Below, one piece after another: positions 8,180-17,708 of a stretch of DNA of 64,000 nt. The translations under genes were made by a program, and so were the position numbers. How positions within the stretch are numbered: the first letter of the stretch is position 1; every line of letters begins with the position of its first letter. The notes under the pieces were generated by a model. The model searched no databases and had not been told where the DNA came from. It worked only from the letters and a program-made list of their open reading frames with translations. Source of the stretch: Haloquadratum walsbyi J07HQW1 (lineage in GTDB: Archaea > Halobacteriota > Halobacteria > Halobacteriales > Haloferacaceae); the NCBI GenBank assembly GCA_000415965.1, contig KE356560.1:1799296-1863295 (forward strand), read 5' to 3'.

Positions 8180-9262
8180 ATGCATGAGATGACCCGTCCG
8201 GACTCGTTTGTCCGCCCGCCTGCCGTATCGCCCGGTGATGATGTCGCAATTATCGCTCCCGCGAGTGGTGTTGCCGCATTATTTCCTGATATTCTTGATC
8301 TCGCAGTTGAGCGCCTGCAAGAGCACTTCGACGTGAATCCACGGGTGTACCCGACCGCAAAAAAAGATCCTGAGTACCTGTTTGATCACCCCGAAGAACG
8401 AGCCCGTGACGTTCACGATGCTTTTCAGGACCCCGATGTGAGTGCTGCCTTTGCCACCATCGGCGGTGCAGATCAAATTCGAATCCTGAAACACCTCGAT
8501 CCAGAGAGATTGCGAGAGAATCCAACTCGATTCTTTGGGACAAGCGACAACGCCTGTCTTGCGAGCTACCTCTGGGGTTGTGGTATCGTCTCATATTACG
8601 GTGGGACACTCCTCAGCGATGTTGCCACACCGGGCTCTCTCCCCGAGTATACTGAGCGATATCTCCGTCGTGCGTTATTCGATGAAACGCTTGGAACGCT
8701 TGAGCCCGCCGACGAGTGGACCGACGAACCTATTGACTGGGCTGATGATGATTATGAGCATACTGAGCCAACATTCGAGACGAATCCTGGCCGACAATGG
8801 CACACTCCAGAAGGGACCGTCGTCGAGGGACGCCTCTGGGGCGGGTGTCTCGCCGTTTTGCAGGCACTGCTAGCCGGTGACCGAGCCGTCCCATCACCCA
8901 CTGCGATCGATGGTGATGTTCTTGCAATCGAGACATCCGAGGAACTGCCGAGTGCAGACAAAGTCGGGCTCATGTTGAGCTGTCTCGGAGAGCGTGGTTT
9001 ACTCGAACGGTTCGATGCAGTGTTTATTGGTCGACCACAGACCCGCTCGCACGAACACGACCCGGGTGTGAAAGCCCGTGAGACGTATCGCGAGCACCAA
9101 CGGTCCATCATCCAGGATATCGTCCACACGTATAACCCCGCTGCAGCCATCATCTCTGGTCTTGACTTTGGTCACACGAGTCCAACGGCTCCAATCCCAA
9201 TCGGTGACCGAGTCGTGATAGACCCAACAACGAAGACGATCAAATTTCCCAAGTCATACTGA
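8180..9262 (+). CDS. S66-family peptidase (LD-carboxypeptidase / MccF-like)
   Basis: About 360 aa, typical of the S66 serine peptidases, which include LD-carboxypeptidase A and the microcin C7 self-immunity protein MccF. The N-terminal lobe has VSPGDDVAIIAPASG; the nucleophile elbow FFGTSDN puts Ser at ~122; the C-terminal lobe has AIETSEE with the catalytic Glu and LDFGHTSP with the catalytic His. Archaea lack murein, so a role in detoxifying aminoacyl-nucleotide-like compounds or in peptide turnover is more plausible. No signal peptide. ATG 8180 or 8189 may be the start; the longer frame from 8108 adds a Cys/His leader that does not fit the family. Confidence 0.8.
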   Translation: MHEMTRPDSFVRPPAVSPGDDVAIIAPASGVAALFPDILDLAVERLQEHFDVNPRVYPTAKKDPEYLFDHPEERARDVHDAFQDPDVSAAFATIGGADQIRILKHLDPERLRENPTRFFGTSDNACLASYLWGCGIVSYYGGTLLSDVATPGSLPEYTERYLRRALFDETLGTLEPADEWTDEPIDWADDDYEHTEPTFETNPGRQWHTPEGTVVEGRLWGGCLAVLQALLAGDRAVPSPTAIDGDVLAIETSEELPSADKVGLMLSCLGERGLLERFDAVFIGRPQTRSHEHDPGVKARETYREHQRSIIQDIVHTYNPAAAIISGLDFGHTSPTAPIPIGDRVVIDPTTKTIKFPKSY

Positions 9263-9391
9263 CAGCCACAGACCTGTTCGAGGATTGTCTTTCGGTCAAC
9301 GCAACCGTCTCTCACGTCGTTTCTCTCTGCTCGTTGTGTCGAATTGTGGTTTGCGCTATATCGATATAGTGTCTGTATCAGTAGTCGACAT

Positions 9392-9417
9392 GAGGCTGAG
9401 ACTGAGACTGAGACTGA
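9392..9417. repeat. (GAGACT)n-type hexanucleotide tract
   Basis: About four units of a GAGACT/GAGGCT hexamer in a non-coding region. The same motif recurs at 22738-22760 (inside a histidine kinase gene) and at 26349-26377. Confidence 0.8.
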
Positions 9418-9442
9418 AGGTAACAATCACACGAATCTTTCT

Positions 9443-9562
9443 TTACCAGTCGTTGGCAATATGATCAGTGTTTATATCCGAAACCACACTCAGTTCGACT
9501 AGAACGCCCGGTGACGCGTTCCACTTCGGATACAGAAATCAAATTACAAACAACTGTTACGC
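9443..9562 (-). repeat. Dispersed nested-palindrome element, copy 1
   Basis: Read on the minus strand it follows the layout of the element at 12731: an outer arm ending in CCAACGACTGGT, a middle arm TATCCGAA/TTCGGATA and an inner arm GGAACGCG/CGGGCGTTC. There are several substitutions and a shortened first half. No intact coding frame lies in it. Confidence 0.7.
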
Positions 9563-9886
9563 AGTCAAGACGGCTTCGGCATGTGTTTACCGTCTCTCAC
9601 AGCATAGATGCCGCTGACTCATCAATTGCTCTAGAGACTCGAATCAATCAAGCAGGCGTTGAGGAGTCGAACATTCCCCAACGCCTCATGCTGCGTTTGT
9701 ATCCGAATAGATAGTGACACCCCCTCATCCAGTGAGTCGACACGAGACATATATCCTGGAAAGCGTGTAACTCAGGGGTATCCGTGTAAGAATCAGAGCA
9801 AGAGATAATCGAATCACACGTCACAAACGTCATTATCACGAGACACAGTCAGTGATATCCCCAGCTTCCTGAGAGTGATGATTCCC

Positions 9887-10156
9887 TCACGAGTTGTTTT
9901 TTCTCTGTCCAGACGAGACAGCATCGATGAAAGCGAGAATCACGGATCCAATCGGAAGCATCACTACCCCGAAGACAATCGGTGGAATCTCCCCGAGTAC
10001 CATGGAGTGTTGAGCAACCAGACCGATACCCCACCCGCCAAGGAGAAGAGTGGGTGCGAGAATAGTCATGAGCATCTTCGCAATTCGTGGGTGATTCCAT
10101 TTAGCATCATCTGTCCAGAGCAACCGAGAACTGAGTCTCTCTACGAGTGTAGACAT
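9887..10156 (-). CDS. Small membrane protein
   Basis: An 89-aa protein with a charged N-terminus (LLWTDDAKWNHPRIAK) and two hydrophobic helices at about residues 30-48 and 57-78, ending in a polar tail (SSGQRKNNS). Probably an integral membrane protein. It is not assigned to a family. It stands alone between the dispersed element and the beta-lactamase-type gene, on the same strand as the latter. Confidence 0.5.
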   Translation of the reverse strand: MSTLVERLSSRLLWTDDAKWNHPRIAKMLMTILAPTLLLGGWGIGLVAQHSMVLGEIPPIVFGVVMLPIGSVILAFIDAVSSGQRKNNS

Positions 10157-10279
10157 CCCTCAATCCAACCCTTGCAACGGCAAGTTATCATGATTATGAT
10201 CATCCTCAGACTGTCACAGAAACCATCTCACGATAAACCATCTGACGATCACTGATGTGTCATCTTGGGTATGAAAAAG

Positions 10280-12223
10280 TCACACTCCCATCAGGTTCCA
10301 GTACGCGAGCAGCCAGGCGAACACCAGCAGCGCCGCCGTGACAACGGTGTAATGGATGCGTCCAAGAAGCCCCCAGAACTGCTCGCGCCAGGCTAAGGCG
10401 GTCGCGCCAACGGCAGCAAGGCTTCCGATAGTTCCCACCAGCGGCGCGGCAAAGGTGACTGTTGTCCACCCAGGCAGACCGTACACAATCGCATTGGGAG
10501 TTAGCCCGACAGCGAAGATGAGCCCAATTGGCGCTGCAATTAATAGTAAACCACTCACCCCGACAAGCACACGGGCAACGCGGGGTCGGCGCTCCATCGG
10601 CGGGCGGTCTTCAAGGTATCGATAGAAACCGGCACCGACCCACCCGACCATCGTGAGAATAAGCAATGACATCGACGCCGCAAAGCCGGCAGTCTGACCG
10701 AGGGGGTTCGCTAGCGGACCAAGTGGACGGAACACACCCAACGAGTTCTGGACCATATGTGTAATTTGGTCGTCCTCAGCCCGGAATGCAAGGCGCTCGT
10801 GACCGTCGATTTCGCGAAACACGAGCGGTTCGATCTCAACCCAGCGTTGAGAGTCAGCACCAGGTGCAACTGGGTCGGTGATGAGCGTGCCGTCGTTGAT
10901 TCGTACCTGTACCGTCGCGCTGGCACCGATGAGTTTCGTCGGCTCGGTCGCAGATATCCGCGTGCTTCGGTACCAGCCGGTGAGTTCATCCGCTCGCGTC
11001 GGTGTTTCACTCGAAGGCTCGATGGTTGGAAGTTCCGGCGTGGCGAACTCGTTAACGAACGCATCAAAGAGCTCCTGTCGCGCCTCGATCCCGCCTGCGG
11101 TATTGTATGAGAGAAAAAGCCCCATGTCTCGCTCGGGGAACAACGCAAGCAGACTGTGGAACAACCGTGTATCGCCTGCATGACCGACGATTCGTGTGTC
11201 CCCCCGACTCATCTCATAGAAGCCGTAGCCGATACCATTGACAGCCGGATGATTCTGGAATCGAGCATTATGCATCCCTGTAATCGTCTTCGGGCGGAGG
11301 TACTGCTCGCCGTCGAACTCACCACGCTGAAGATGCAGTTGCATGAATCGCGCCATGTCCGTCGCAGTGGCGCTGATCGACCCTGCCGGTCGGAGGGGAA
11401 CGAACTCAAACCCGCGCTCCTGGAAGCCGTCACCGGTCGCAACGTAGCCCTTCGAGACCGCCTCACTCAGCTCGCCATCCGGCGGCTGGGCGGCTGTGCT
11501 CTTGTTCATCCCGAGCGGCTCGAACACCTCCTCGCGAATGTGGGTGGCGTAATCGGTCCCTGCAGTCGCGCTGGTTACATACCCTGCTAGCCCGACTCCG
11601 TAATTTGAGTACGTGGCAAACTCACCGGGAGGGCGCACGCGTGTCGGTGGGTCTGCTTTGACTGCTGTTTCAAGCTTTGGCATCGATTCCGCGGTATCGG
11701 TGAACACCCCCGAGACGACACTCTCAAAACCAGCTATGTGGGTACCTAGATGCTCAAGCGTGATTGGAGTATTGTACTCACCAGGGAACGACAGCCCATC
11801 GACATACTCGCGGACATCCGTCTCAAGACTGAGCCGACCAGCCTCAACCCCGCGCATGACCGCTGTCCCCGTGAGAGACTTCGATACGGAGCCAATCCGA
11901 AACAGCGTCTCATCAGCCTTCACCGGTTCCTCGGCAGCGACGTCTGCGAGACCGTATCCCTCGCTCAGACGTCGTTCGCCATCGGCAACGACCGACACTG
12001 TCGCACCTGCAATATCGTGTTCTTCAAGTTGTTCCGGAAGTCGGTCGTCAAAAAACGACTGAACTGCGTCTGTCGAGATTGGGTCAGTAGTCGTCTGCGC
12101 CGGCGTGCCTCCAGGAGTAGTAGCCGTCGCGGTTGTCGTTGCCGTTGTGGGTCCAATCGCCATAGCCGTCGCCGCTGTCCCAACCCCAGCAAGGAACCGG
12201 CGTCTGCTTTGCTCACTCGACAT
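10280..12223 (-). CDS. Tat-exported beta-lactamase-family serine hydrolase with C-terminal membrane domain
   Basis: A 647-aa class C beta-lactamase/DD-peptidase-fold protein. The N-terminus has a twin-arginine signal (SRRRFLAGVG) and a Thr-rich linker to ~residue 48. The catalytic domain (50-400) carries S-V-S-K at 112-115, a YSN motif (TYSNYGVG) and HAGDT as the third motif. A beta-rich segment follows, and the last ~150 residues hold about four membrane helices. Archaea have no murein, so it probably hydrolyses esters or peptides outside the cell rather than acting on antibiotics. The gene is noticeably GC-richer than its surroundings, which hints at acquisition from a higher-GC haloarchaeon. 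It starts at the only sensible ATG, just ahead of the Tat signal. Confidence 0.85.
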   Translation of the reverse strand: MSSEQSRRRFLAGVGTAATAMAIGPTTATTTATATTPGGTPAQTTTDPISTDAVQSFFDDRLPEQLEEHDIAGATVSVVADGERRLSEGYGLADVAAEEPVKADETLFRIGSVSKSLTGTAVMRGVEAGRLSLETDVREYVDGLSFPGEYNTPITLEHLGTHIAGFESVVSGVFTDTAESMPKLETAVKADPPTRVRPPGEFATYSNYGVGLAGYVTSATAGTDYATHIREEVFEPLGMNKSTAAQPPDGELSEAVSKGYVATGDGFQERGFEFVPLRPAGSISATATDMARFMQLHLQRGEFDGEQYLRPKTITGMHNARFQNHPAVNGIGYGFYEMSRGDTRIVGHAGDTRLFHSLLALFPERDMGLFLSYNTAGGIEARQELFDAFVNEFATPELPTIEPSSETPTRADELTGWYRSTRISATEPTKLIGASATVQVRINDGTLITDPVAPGADSQRWVEIEPLVFREIDGHERLAFRAEDDQITHMVQNSLGVFRPLGPLANPLGQTAGFAASMSLLILTMVGWVGAGFYRYLEDRPPMERRPRVARVLVGVSGLLLIAAPIGLIFAVGLTPNAIVYGLPGWTTVTFAAPLVGTIGSLAAVGATALAWREQFWGLLGRIHYTVVTAALLVFAWLLAYWNLMGV

Positions 12224-12730
12224 GATCCTCTGGTTACAGTTTATTCCTTAGCGCCTGTCATAAATACCCAGTGATCACTTCAATCGCTGCAACGCGGGTT
12301 GGCTGTCGGGGGGTGCCAAACCAGCAGCTCAAATGTGGTCCTAATTAGTGATTGCTCCCTCAGCAGCTTCATGAGGGACTCCAGTCAGGTCCGCAGTGTA
12401 AAGAACTATTCTCGTTATCATTACTTTTATACCAAACACATCAACAATAATATTACATCAATATTAAAATTAGTGAGCTCGCTATCGAATCGTTTCTCCC
12501 AGCCATATAGTTCACACTTGCATACACGCGAAATCTCACATATATTTTTTCGCTGGTGTGCCCGCTCCGATGACCGTATGTGATCATCTGAGAAACCGTG
12601 TTGTCGTAACCCGCAACCGTTCAATCATCGTTCGTCGATGAGAGATTTTCATCAATCACGGGGGGTGTCTCGACACAAAGACGCACAGATGCTTGGACGC
12701 CAAGATATTTTGATTGTGGAATCCAATAAT
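12224..12730. other. Intergenic stretch without a supported gene
   Basis: AT-rich DNA between the hydrolase start and the dispersed element. It should contain the hydrolase promoter. I see no conserved frame or structured RNA. Confidence 0.4.
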
Positions 12731-12852
12731 ACCAGTCGTTGGGACTGTAATTTTTTTATCCAAAGCGGAACGCGCAACCGGGCGTTCCAGGTGAAATCAG
12801 TCTGCGTGTGGGTTCGGAGAGAAACACTGGTCATACTACCAACGACTGATAC
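12731..12852 (+). repeat. Dispersed nested-palindrome element, copy 2 (best outer arms)
   Basis: The outer arms are a perfect 10-bp inverted repeat, CAGTCGTTGG at 12733-12742 and CCAACGACTG at 12839-12848. The inner hairpin is GGAACGC at 12767-12773 against GCGTTCC at 12782-12788. The interior (GTGTGGGTTCGGAGAGAAAC) is shared with copy 3. It could be a small non-autonomous mobile element or encode a structured RNA. Confidence 0.8.
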
Positions 12853-12927
12853 ACAGAGAAAGTCGAATCAGTGAATCAAAAAAAGTGATAATGATACCGA
12901 CGTCAGTCAATCAACGCTATATATCAG

Positions 12928-13107
12928 TCACTGGACGGTCTCCAGATCAGGGATACAGAGATTACAGACTGGTTTATCAGAGCCATCTGAGTGTGTGATT
13001 ACTCGGACGTGAATATCATAATACATCTGTTCTTGTTCATCAACGACACCGCAGTAAACGCACTCGCTCTCGGATTCGGAGTCGAGTTTGGGTTCGTTCT
13101 CAGTCAT
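12928..13107 (-). CDS. Zinc-binding microprotein with two CxxC knuckles
   Basis: A 59-aa protein from ATG 13107: an acidic leader (TENEPKLDSESESE), a first knuckle CVYCG, a beta-like segment (QMYYDIHVRVITH) and a second knuckle CNLCIPD. This four-Cys arrangement is typical of the one-domain zinc-finger microproteins common in haloarchaea, several of which act as regulators. It begins 2 bp after the stop of another Cys/His microprotein gene on the same strand, so they form a pair. Its own target is unknown. Confidence 0.6.
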   Translation of the reverse strand: MTENEPKLDSESESECVYCGVVDEQEQMYYDIHVRVITHSDGSDKPVCNLCIPDLETVQ

Positions 13108-13109
13108 AG

Positions 13110-13229
13110 TTAATTTCCGTCTGTGATAGACAAATGACCGTTGATTCCGTGTTCAGAGCATTTTCTCGCAAGACAATCAGCCGATGTGTGACCGTGACCG
13201 TCGGTGCAGTTGTGATATTTGCATGACAT
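13110..13229 (-). CDS. Cys/His-rich microprotein
   Basis: The likely start is the ATG at 13229, giving 39 aa: CKYHNC, then HGHTSADC and KCSEHGINGH, four Cys and several His that could hold one zinc ion. A longer in-frame reading to 13340 adds a leader without such character. It ends 2 bp before the 59-aa zinc microprotein, with which it should be co-transcribed. Function unknown. Confidence 0.5.
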   Translation of the reverse strand: MSCKYHNCTDGHGHTSADCLARKCSEHGINGHLSITDGN

Positions 13230-13552
13230 TTGATACAGTAACCAACTGAATTGGACAGTCACGTCGCGTCTGAATGCCGCCTGGAGAGTTATACTGAGAA
13301 CACATGCGGTATCTGAGAGACGGACGGATGCGGAGAGCACCCATTGAGATCTCTTTATTTTATCTCAAGAGATAGAGTGAGACTGTACTGAACAGTCCGA
13401 CCTATCTCAGGTGTGTGATAATGTCTGAAGACGCGATCTCCATCGTTTCCGATGGCATCTGTATTCGTGATTGAAATATCATAATTGTTTTGGACTGTTA
13501 TATCTGAACACAGAGAAATTCAGGTGTCGATTCTCACCAATTGGACCCGTTG

Positions 13553-13685
13553 TATCAGTTATTGGGAATTTGATTTTTATCCGAAGTTGCAGCGGAACGC
13601 GTCATCGGGCGTTCCAGCTGAACTCAGTCTGAGTGTGGGTTCGGAGAGAAACACTGGTGACATTACCAACGACCGGTATGGATAC
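13553..13685 (+). repeat. Dispersed nested-palindrome element, copy 3
   Basis: It shares TATCCGAAGTTGCAGCGGAACGC, the inner hairpin and GTGTGGGTTCGGAGAGAAAC with the other copies, and ends in ACCAACGACCGGTAT. A partial copy of the left end may lie at about 13484-13516 (TTTTGGACTGTTATATCTGAA). Confidence 0.75.
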
Positions 13686-13820
13686 TGTTATCTCCATCCA
13701 TGTTGGGACTCATAGTGATTAGTGCAAGTCTTTACCGCCGTAATTATCCGTGTCGGTGATGGGAGCCGCCGAACCCGCGTCATTCGACACCGTCGGTGAA
13801 ACTGTTCGAACTAATCGCTA

Positions 13821-14431
13821 TCACTCATCATCAGCCCCCGTTACAACATCGAAAACGGTGATCACGGACGCTCCGAAAGCATGAGTAAACACGGTGACTA
13901 GGAGAAGAAAGCCGCTCACCACAAGAAGCCTACGATTCCAACGAAACACCATCCCAAGGGTAGACGCAGACCCAGAACGAGATACAGGGTTATCGCTGAG
14001 ACCGGGGATAGCAGTCGTGGTGGTGGTCGCGGTCGCAGTGAGTGCTGAGAGAATCCAGATGAACAGCGACACTAACAGTACTCCAGCTATGAGCGTTTTG
14101 AGAAGTTGAATCCCGTCATGCGCGATAGATGCAATATCACGCGTCTGATAAAAAACGGTCCCTGATGACGAATCTCAAGAAAGCCAGAGACAACCGCATA
14201 CACCGCAAGAAGGGTGACACTGGTGAATCCAGCGACAACGATCATCATCCCAACGTCGAGTATTGAGGTATCACCGTCCAATGCAGTAAATACTCCAAAA
14301 ATGATGATTGGGAGTGCAATAATCCAGATACCAACTGCTACGATAGCCAATAACGTCTCAACCCAGAGCGCATTCGTCAGAAACCACTTTTGAAGTTGGT
14401 TATCACTAACAGGTGATGAGAAGGGTACCAT
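13821..14431 (-). pseudogene. Membrane protein gene split by a frameshift
   Basis: The first frame (14431 to 14087) gives about three membrane helices (LLAIVAVGIWIIALPIIIFG, then VGMMIVVAGFTSVTLLAVYA) and ends in an unlikely basic tail. The following frame, open through the overlap, reads TVFYQTRDIASIAHDGIQ, LLKTLIAGVLLVSLFIW, a Thr/Ala-rich loop and a last helix ending VVTGADDE. Joining them near 14150, in the sequence around AAAAAACGGTCCC, gives one coherent four-to-five-helix protein of about 200 aa. Either a pseudogene or a programmed shift. The family is unknown. Confidence 0.5.
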
Positions 14432-14858
14432 ATTCCCATCTTTTAACCATCAATATATAGTTTATGTGACGGGTTGCAGTGGATGTAACAGACAGCATTC
14501 AACTTACTCTGTCGGCTAACAGGTAGCCCCGGGTCAAAATCCGACTCCGACCTCGACACGAAAGCGGTCGTTCGTTCATGATAATACCGACGCTAATGAC
14601 GACAACTGTGAGTACAACTGTCACCGTCTCTGTTCTCGTGGCTGACGTGTGGTGCAGGTTTCAGTTACGACACGAGTCACAATACCCCCTCGAAGCGGTT
14701 ATTTTGTGCACGTCTCTCCGTCAAAAAGAAAAGATGAGCCTGCGCATCCAAGGGACACAAAAGCAGATATGAACGTATGAAGATTGAGAGATTACTCGTC
14801 AGGCACTCATACCCACTGTCACACTCACGATTACCGTCACCGTCAATCGGTGAGTGTC
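14432..14858. other. Intergenic stretch without a supported gene
   Basis: It contains a few short frames on both strands with no recognisable character. It must hold the promoter of the split membrane gene to its left. Confidence 0.3.
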
Positions 14859-15173
14859 TCACCCAATCACACGACTGAGGGTAAAAGCTGTAATAACTAC
14901 GTAGATGACCGCACCGACAGTACCCACTGCACGGATAATGAGACCGCTCGTTCCAGGAACTTCGAGTGTTTTCGGCGAGCGAATATATCCAACGCTCCCA
15001 CTTCCGATGAGCAAGAGCCCACCAAATATCCTCACAGCGGATCCGAGTGGTGCAGACCCCACAACCACATCAACTGCGCCCTGGATAATCATAGCTCCCC
15101 CCATCGCGCTAAGGGTAATCCACACTGACGGTATCCACGAATCTATGAATGAATACCATCGCTTTGACGACAT
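14859..15173 (-). CDS. Small membrane protein
   Basis: About 104 aa from ATG 15173 (MSSKRWYSFID); a TTG four codons up is less likely. There are three hydrophobic segments: WITLSAMGGAMIIQGAVDVVVG, AVRIFGGLLLIGSGSVGYI and LIIRAVGTVGAVIYVVI. It resembles the other orphan haloarchaeal small membrane proteins in this zone in layout but not in visible sequence. Function unknown. Confidence 0.5.
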   Translation of the reverse strand: MSSKRWYSFIDSWIPSVWITLSAMGGAMIIQGAVDVVVGSAPLGSAVRIFGGLLLIGSGSVGYIRSPKTLEVPGTSGLIIRAVGTVGAVIYVVITAFTLSRVIG

Positions 15174-15492
15174 CAGTGGGTGCAATAGGGGACCACATAA
15201 AAAAACTCGCGCAGTCTAAATTGATTTCCTGTTACATCTGGGTCAGGATACCCGTGTCTCATGATGCATCACACGAGCAGAAAAGCGTCCAATTGATTCC
15301 AAATATTCGAAGGTCAACTCCAGTTATTTGAGCAAATAAAGAATCATACTGCAGATCATCACACAGGAACACTACTATTTCTGAGAATCAACTAACACGA
15401 GCGAGAATCTGACTGCGAATTGAGCCGGTATTGATTTCCTGATTGTGATATCCTCTCCATTGATCGGTGATTATGTCAGCAGGAGGTCGATG

Positions 15493-15613
15493 CATATCAG
15501 TTGTTGGGGATTTGATTTCCGTATCCGAAGCGCAACGCCTAGCCGGGTGTTCCAAGTGAAGTTAATGTGGGTTCGGATAGACACAGTGGTCATATTGCCA
15601 CCGACTGATATAC
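15493..15613 (+). repeat. Dispersed nested-palindrome element, copy 4 (best middle arms)
   Basis: It begins ATATCAGTTGTTGGGG and ends CCACCGACTGATAT. The middle arms GTATCCGAAG and GTTCGGATAG pair well. The inner hairpin is degraded (CAACGCC/GGTGTTCC). Confidence 0.75.
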
Positions 15614-15922
15614 TGTTGAGCGCTGTTGTGATCAACTGAATTGAATTTGTCTCACACTACTCGTCTCAAAAGCAGCCTCACCAGTATTCAGACTCACACG
15701 CGATTCGCAGTGCATATGTTCACCAGAATTTCTCAGTTTCTGTCAAGTGACGCCTCACTGTTGTTGTCGAAATTGCGACTGAGCCAAAGTGAAAGTCACA
15801 TTGACAACGTAATCACTGCAGTATCATTGACAAATAATCATATCATTTCAATATTGAAACCAACCGGTTTCGACAAATTTATACAAGTCTGATATGTGTG
15901 CATTACGTACTATTTCATATCT

Positions 15923-16509
15923 GTGTCAGAGTTTTCTCGACGGTCACTCATACTCGGAACAGCAGGGGTCGCCGCTGTAGGGGTAGGAGTCACAGCCGCC
16001 GCATCAGGACTCTCTGGAAGTGTTGAAGGACGAGCCGACGTGCAAGCTGAACAAGCGCTGACAGTGACGGGGTTACCATCAATTCAACTGTGGACGCAAG
16101 CTTCAAGCGAATTTCCGACGACAACACAGAATTTCAGGTCGCTGTTGAACTCAACACTGGTGATGATGTCGTATTCCTCCCCGAGGTGTCAAACAATGCA
16201 GCAGATAGCCTCGATGTTCAAATCACAATTGACTCACCAGACATGATTGATATTGCAGTTGGAATCGACTACCCGACTAGCGGCGGTTCCAGTGTGGGCG
16301 ACAATGACGCAAACGTTGACGACGCAAACGCTCAAGATGGGGCAATCAAAACTGGAGAAAGAACATACGTTGCGACGCTTCCAGGTAGCAGTACTAATAG
16401 CAGTGAGGGTGACAATACGATTGCGATTGTTGCCGAAGTTGATGATACCGCAGACGCTAGCTCCTACGACATCGGTGTGGCAATCAACCCACTCAGCACC
16501 GACAGCTAA
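15923..16509 (+). pseudogene. Tat-signal secreted protein gene with one frameshift
   Basis: The 5' frame from GTG 15923 encodes a twin-arginine signal (FSRRSLILGTAGVAAVGVG) and a processed-looking region (GRADVQAEQALTVTG). The next frame carries the rest: TINSTVDASFKRISDDN, FQVAVELNTGDDVVFLPE, an Asp/Asn-rich loop and DTADASSYDIGVAINPL up to a TAA at 16507-16509. The switch falls near 16070-16080, at GACGGGGTTACC, where one base would restore a single ~195-aa acidic exported protein. A beta-rich surface protein is likely. Either a pseudogene, a sequencing slip in the G run, or phase variation. Confidence 0.55.
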
Positions 16510-16593
16510 CGACTCGATTCAGATTTAATTGTCCTCCGACACTCGTCGCCGTGTGAGTCCACAAGGAGATAATTCAAGTCCTCGTCGCTGCCC

Positions 16594-16630
16594 TGCGTTG
16601 GCGTTGGCGCTGGCGTTGGTGTTGGTTTTG
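16594..16630. repeat. (GCGTTG)n-type hexanucleotide tract
   Basis: Five to six imperfect units of GCGTTG/GCGCTG/GTGTTG just downstream of the frameshifted secreted-protein gene. Confidence 0.75.
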
Positions 16631-16638
16631 ATTATCTT

Positions 16639-17243
16639 CTATCGCCATTTTTTATCGACTGTCATCCCTAATGTATCGATCTGTTCGAGGGTAACGGAAT
16701 TTGCTGGGACAGACTCTTCAGGGGCAGCTGTCACGACCCACAGCAAACGACAAAATGGATTTGCACCCTGAATTGTGAGTGGATTCTGTGCCTCCTGTTC
16801 GTCTTGACTCTGCCATGTAGAGACCATACTTTCGACCCCGATTTCCAGTTCTCGAGATTCACTTGGCTCGACTGTCTGTCCTGTGAGATATTCGGGGTTC
16901 ATCTGCGCGTCCCTTTCTTCCGCAGTGGATACCTCAGTTGCTTTTTTGACTGAGAGAGTGATTCCTTCCGTCTCTGCACTGTCCTGCGAAGCAGGTCTTG
17001 CAAATACTCGTCGTGCAATTCTTTGATTCGCGGCGGAGCTGTTTTGTCTTTTTTTCATCCACTCCCGGGGAGGTCCTCAACTGTCATAATCAACTCTTTT
17101 GCTGCGGACTGAATGAGTTGAGAGTCATTCCCTTCTGTTGAGAAGCGTGGGTCCTCATTCCCATTGCTAACGCACCCTCCAATTGTAACTGTTCCCACAG
17201 TACTCAGAGCTGACAACAGTGTTCTTCGCTGCATGAGTCTCAT
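16639..17243 (-). pseudogene. Lipoprotein gene split by a frameshift
   Basis: The 5' frame (17243 to 17055) encodes a signal with RR and a lipobox (QRRTLLSALSTVGTV, then IGGCVSNG) and stops after MTVEDLPGSG. The second frame starts with an ATGA overlap at 17058 and gives 139 aa, including PEYLTGQTVEPSESRELEIG and SLTLEQ-type beta segments with no signal of its own. A signal-only first product and a signal-less second one argue for a single ~200-aa lipoprotein with a shift at about 17056. Termination-reinitiation cannot be excluded. Confidence 0.55.
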
Positions 17244-17708
17244 TCCAATTGCTCTATTTGCGAACTGAAAACGACCAAGCAGTGCTTCACACTGAGAAAT
17301 AGTCCATGGCAGTGTCGAGTTCGATTGTCCCGAGTTATGAGTTCAATTCATCAAGTCTATTGAGGACGATGCACTGAGGTCGACGATTCATTGATATACA
17401 CGAGTGTCGATGGTAGTGCTCTGTTGAATAGCGGTGCTGACCGACGGGTCGGAATTTGAGTCGGCTTGCTGGCGATTGTTGTGAGTGATCTCAAGATTGG
17501 TCTCGTCTCACCGTGGCTTAGAGGCCGCTGTTCAACACGGCAGATGGTAGTAGGATATGGTGAAATGTAGTAATCTCGCGGTGTTATCTATTATTATCGG
17601 TGTATCAACCAGTCTTTCTGGACACCGTATAGACGGGCACGAAACAGTAATCAGAAAAACGCCCGTGCGGACAGATTAACTCATGAATAAATATTATCAG
17701 ACAGCAGA
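17244..17708. other. Intergenic stretch without a supported gene
   Basis: Between divergent genes; it should hold both promoters. No conserved frame seen. Confidence 0.35.

Noticed and set aside
9511-9714. A 67-aa plus-strand frame next to dispersed element copy 1
   Set aside because: Its first half lies inside the repeat element; the remainder has no recognisable domain.
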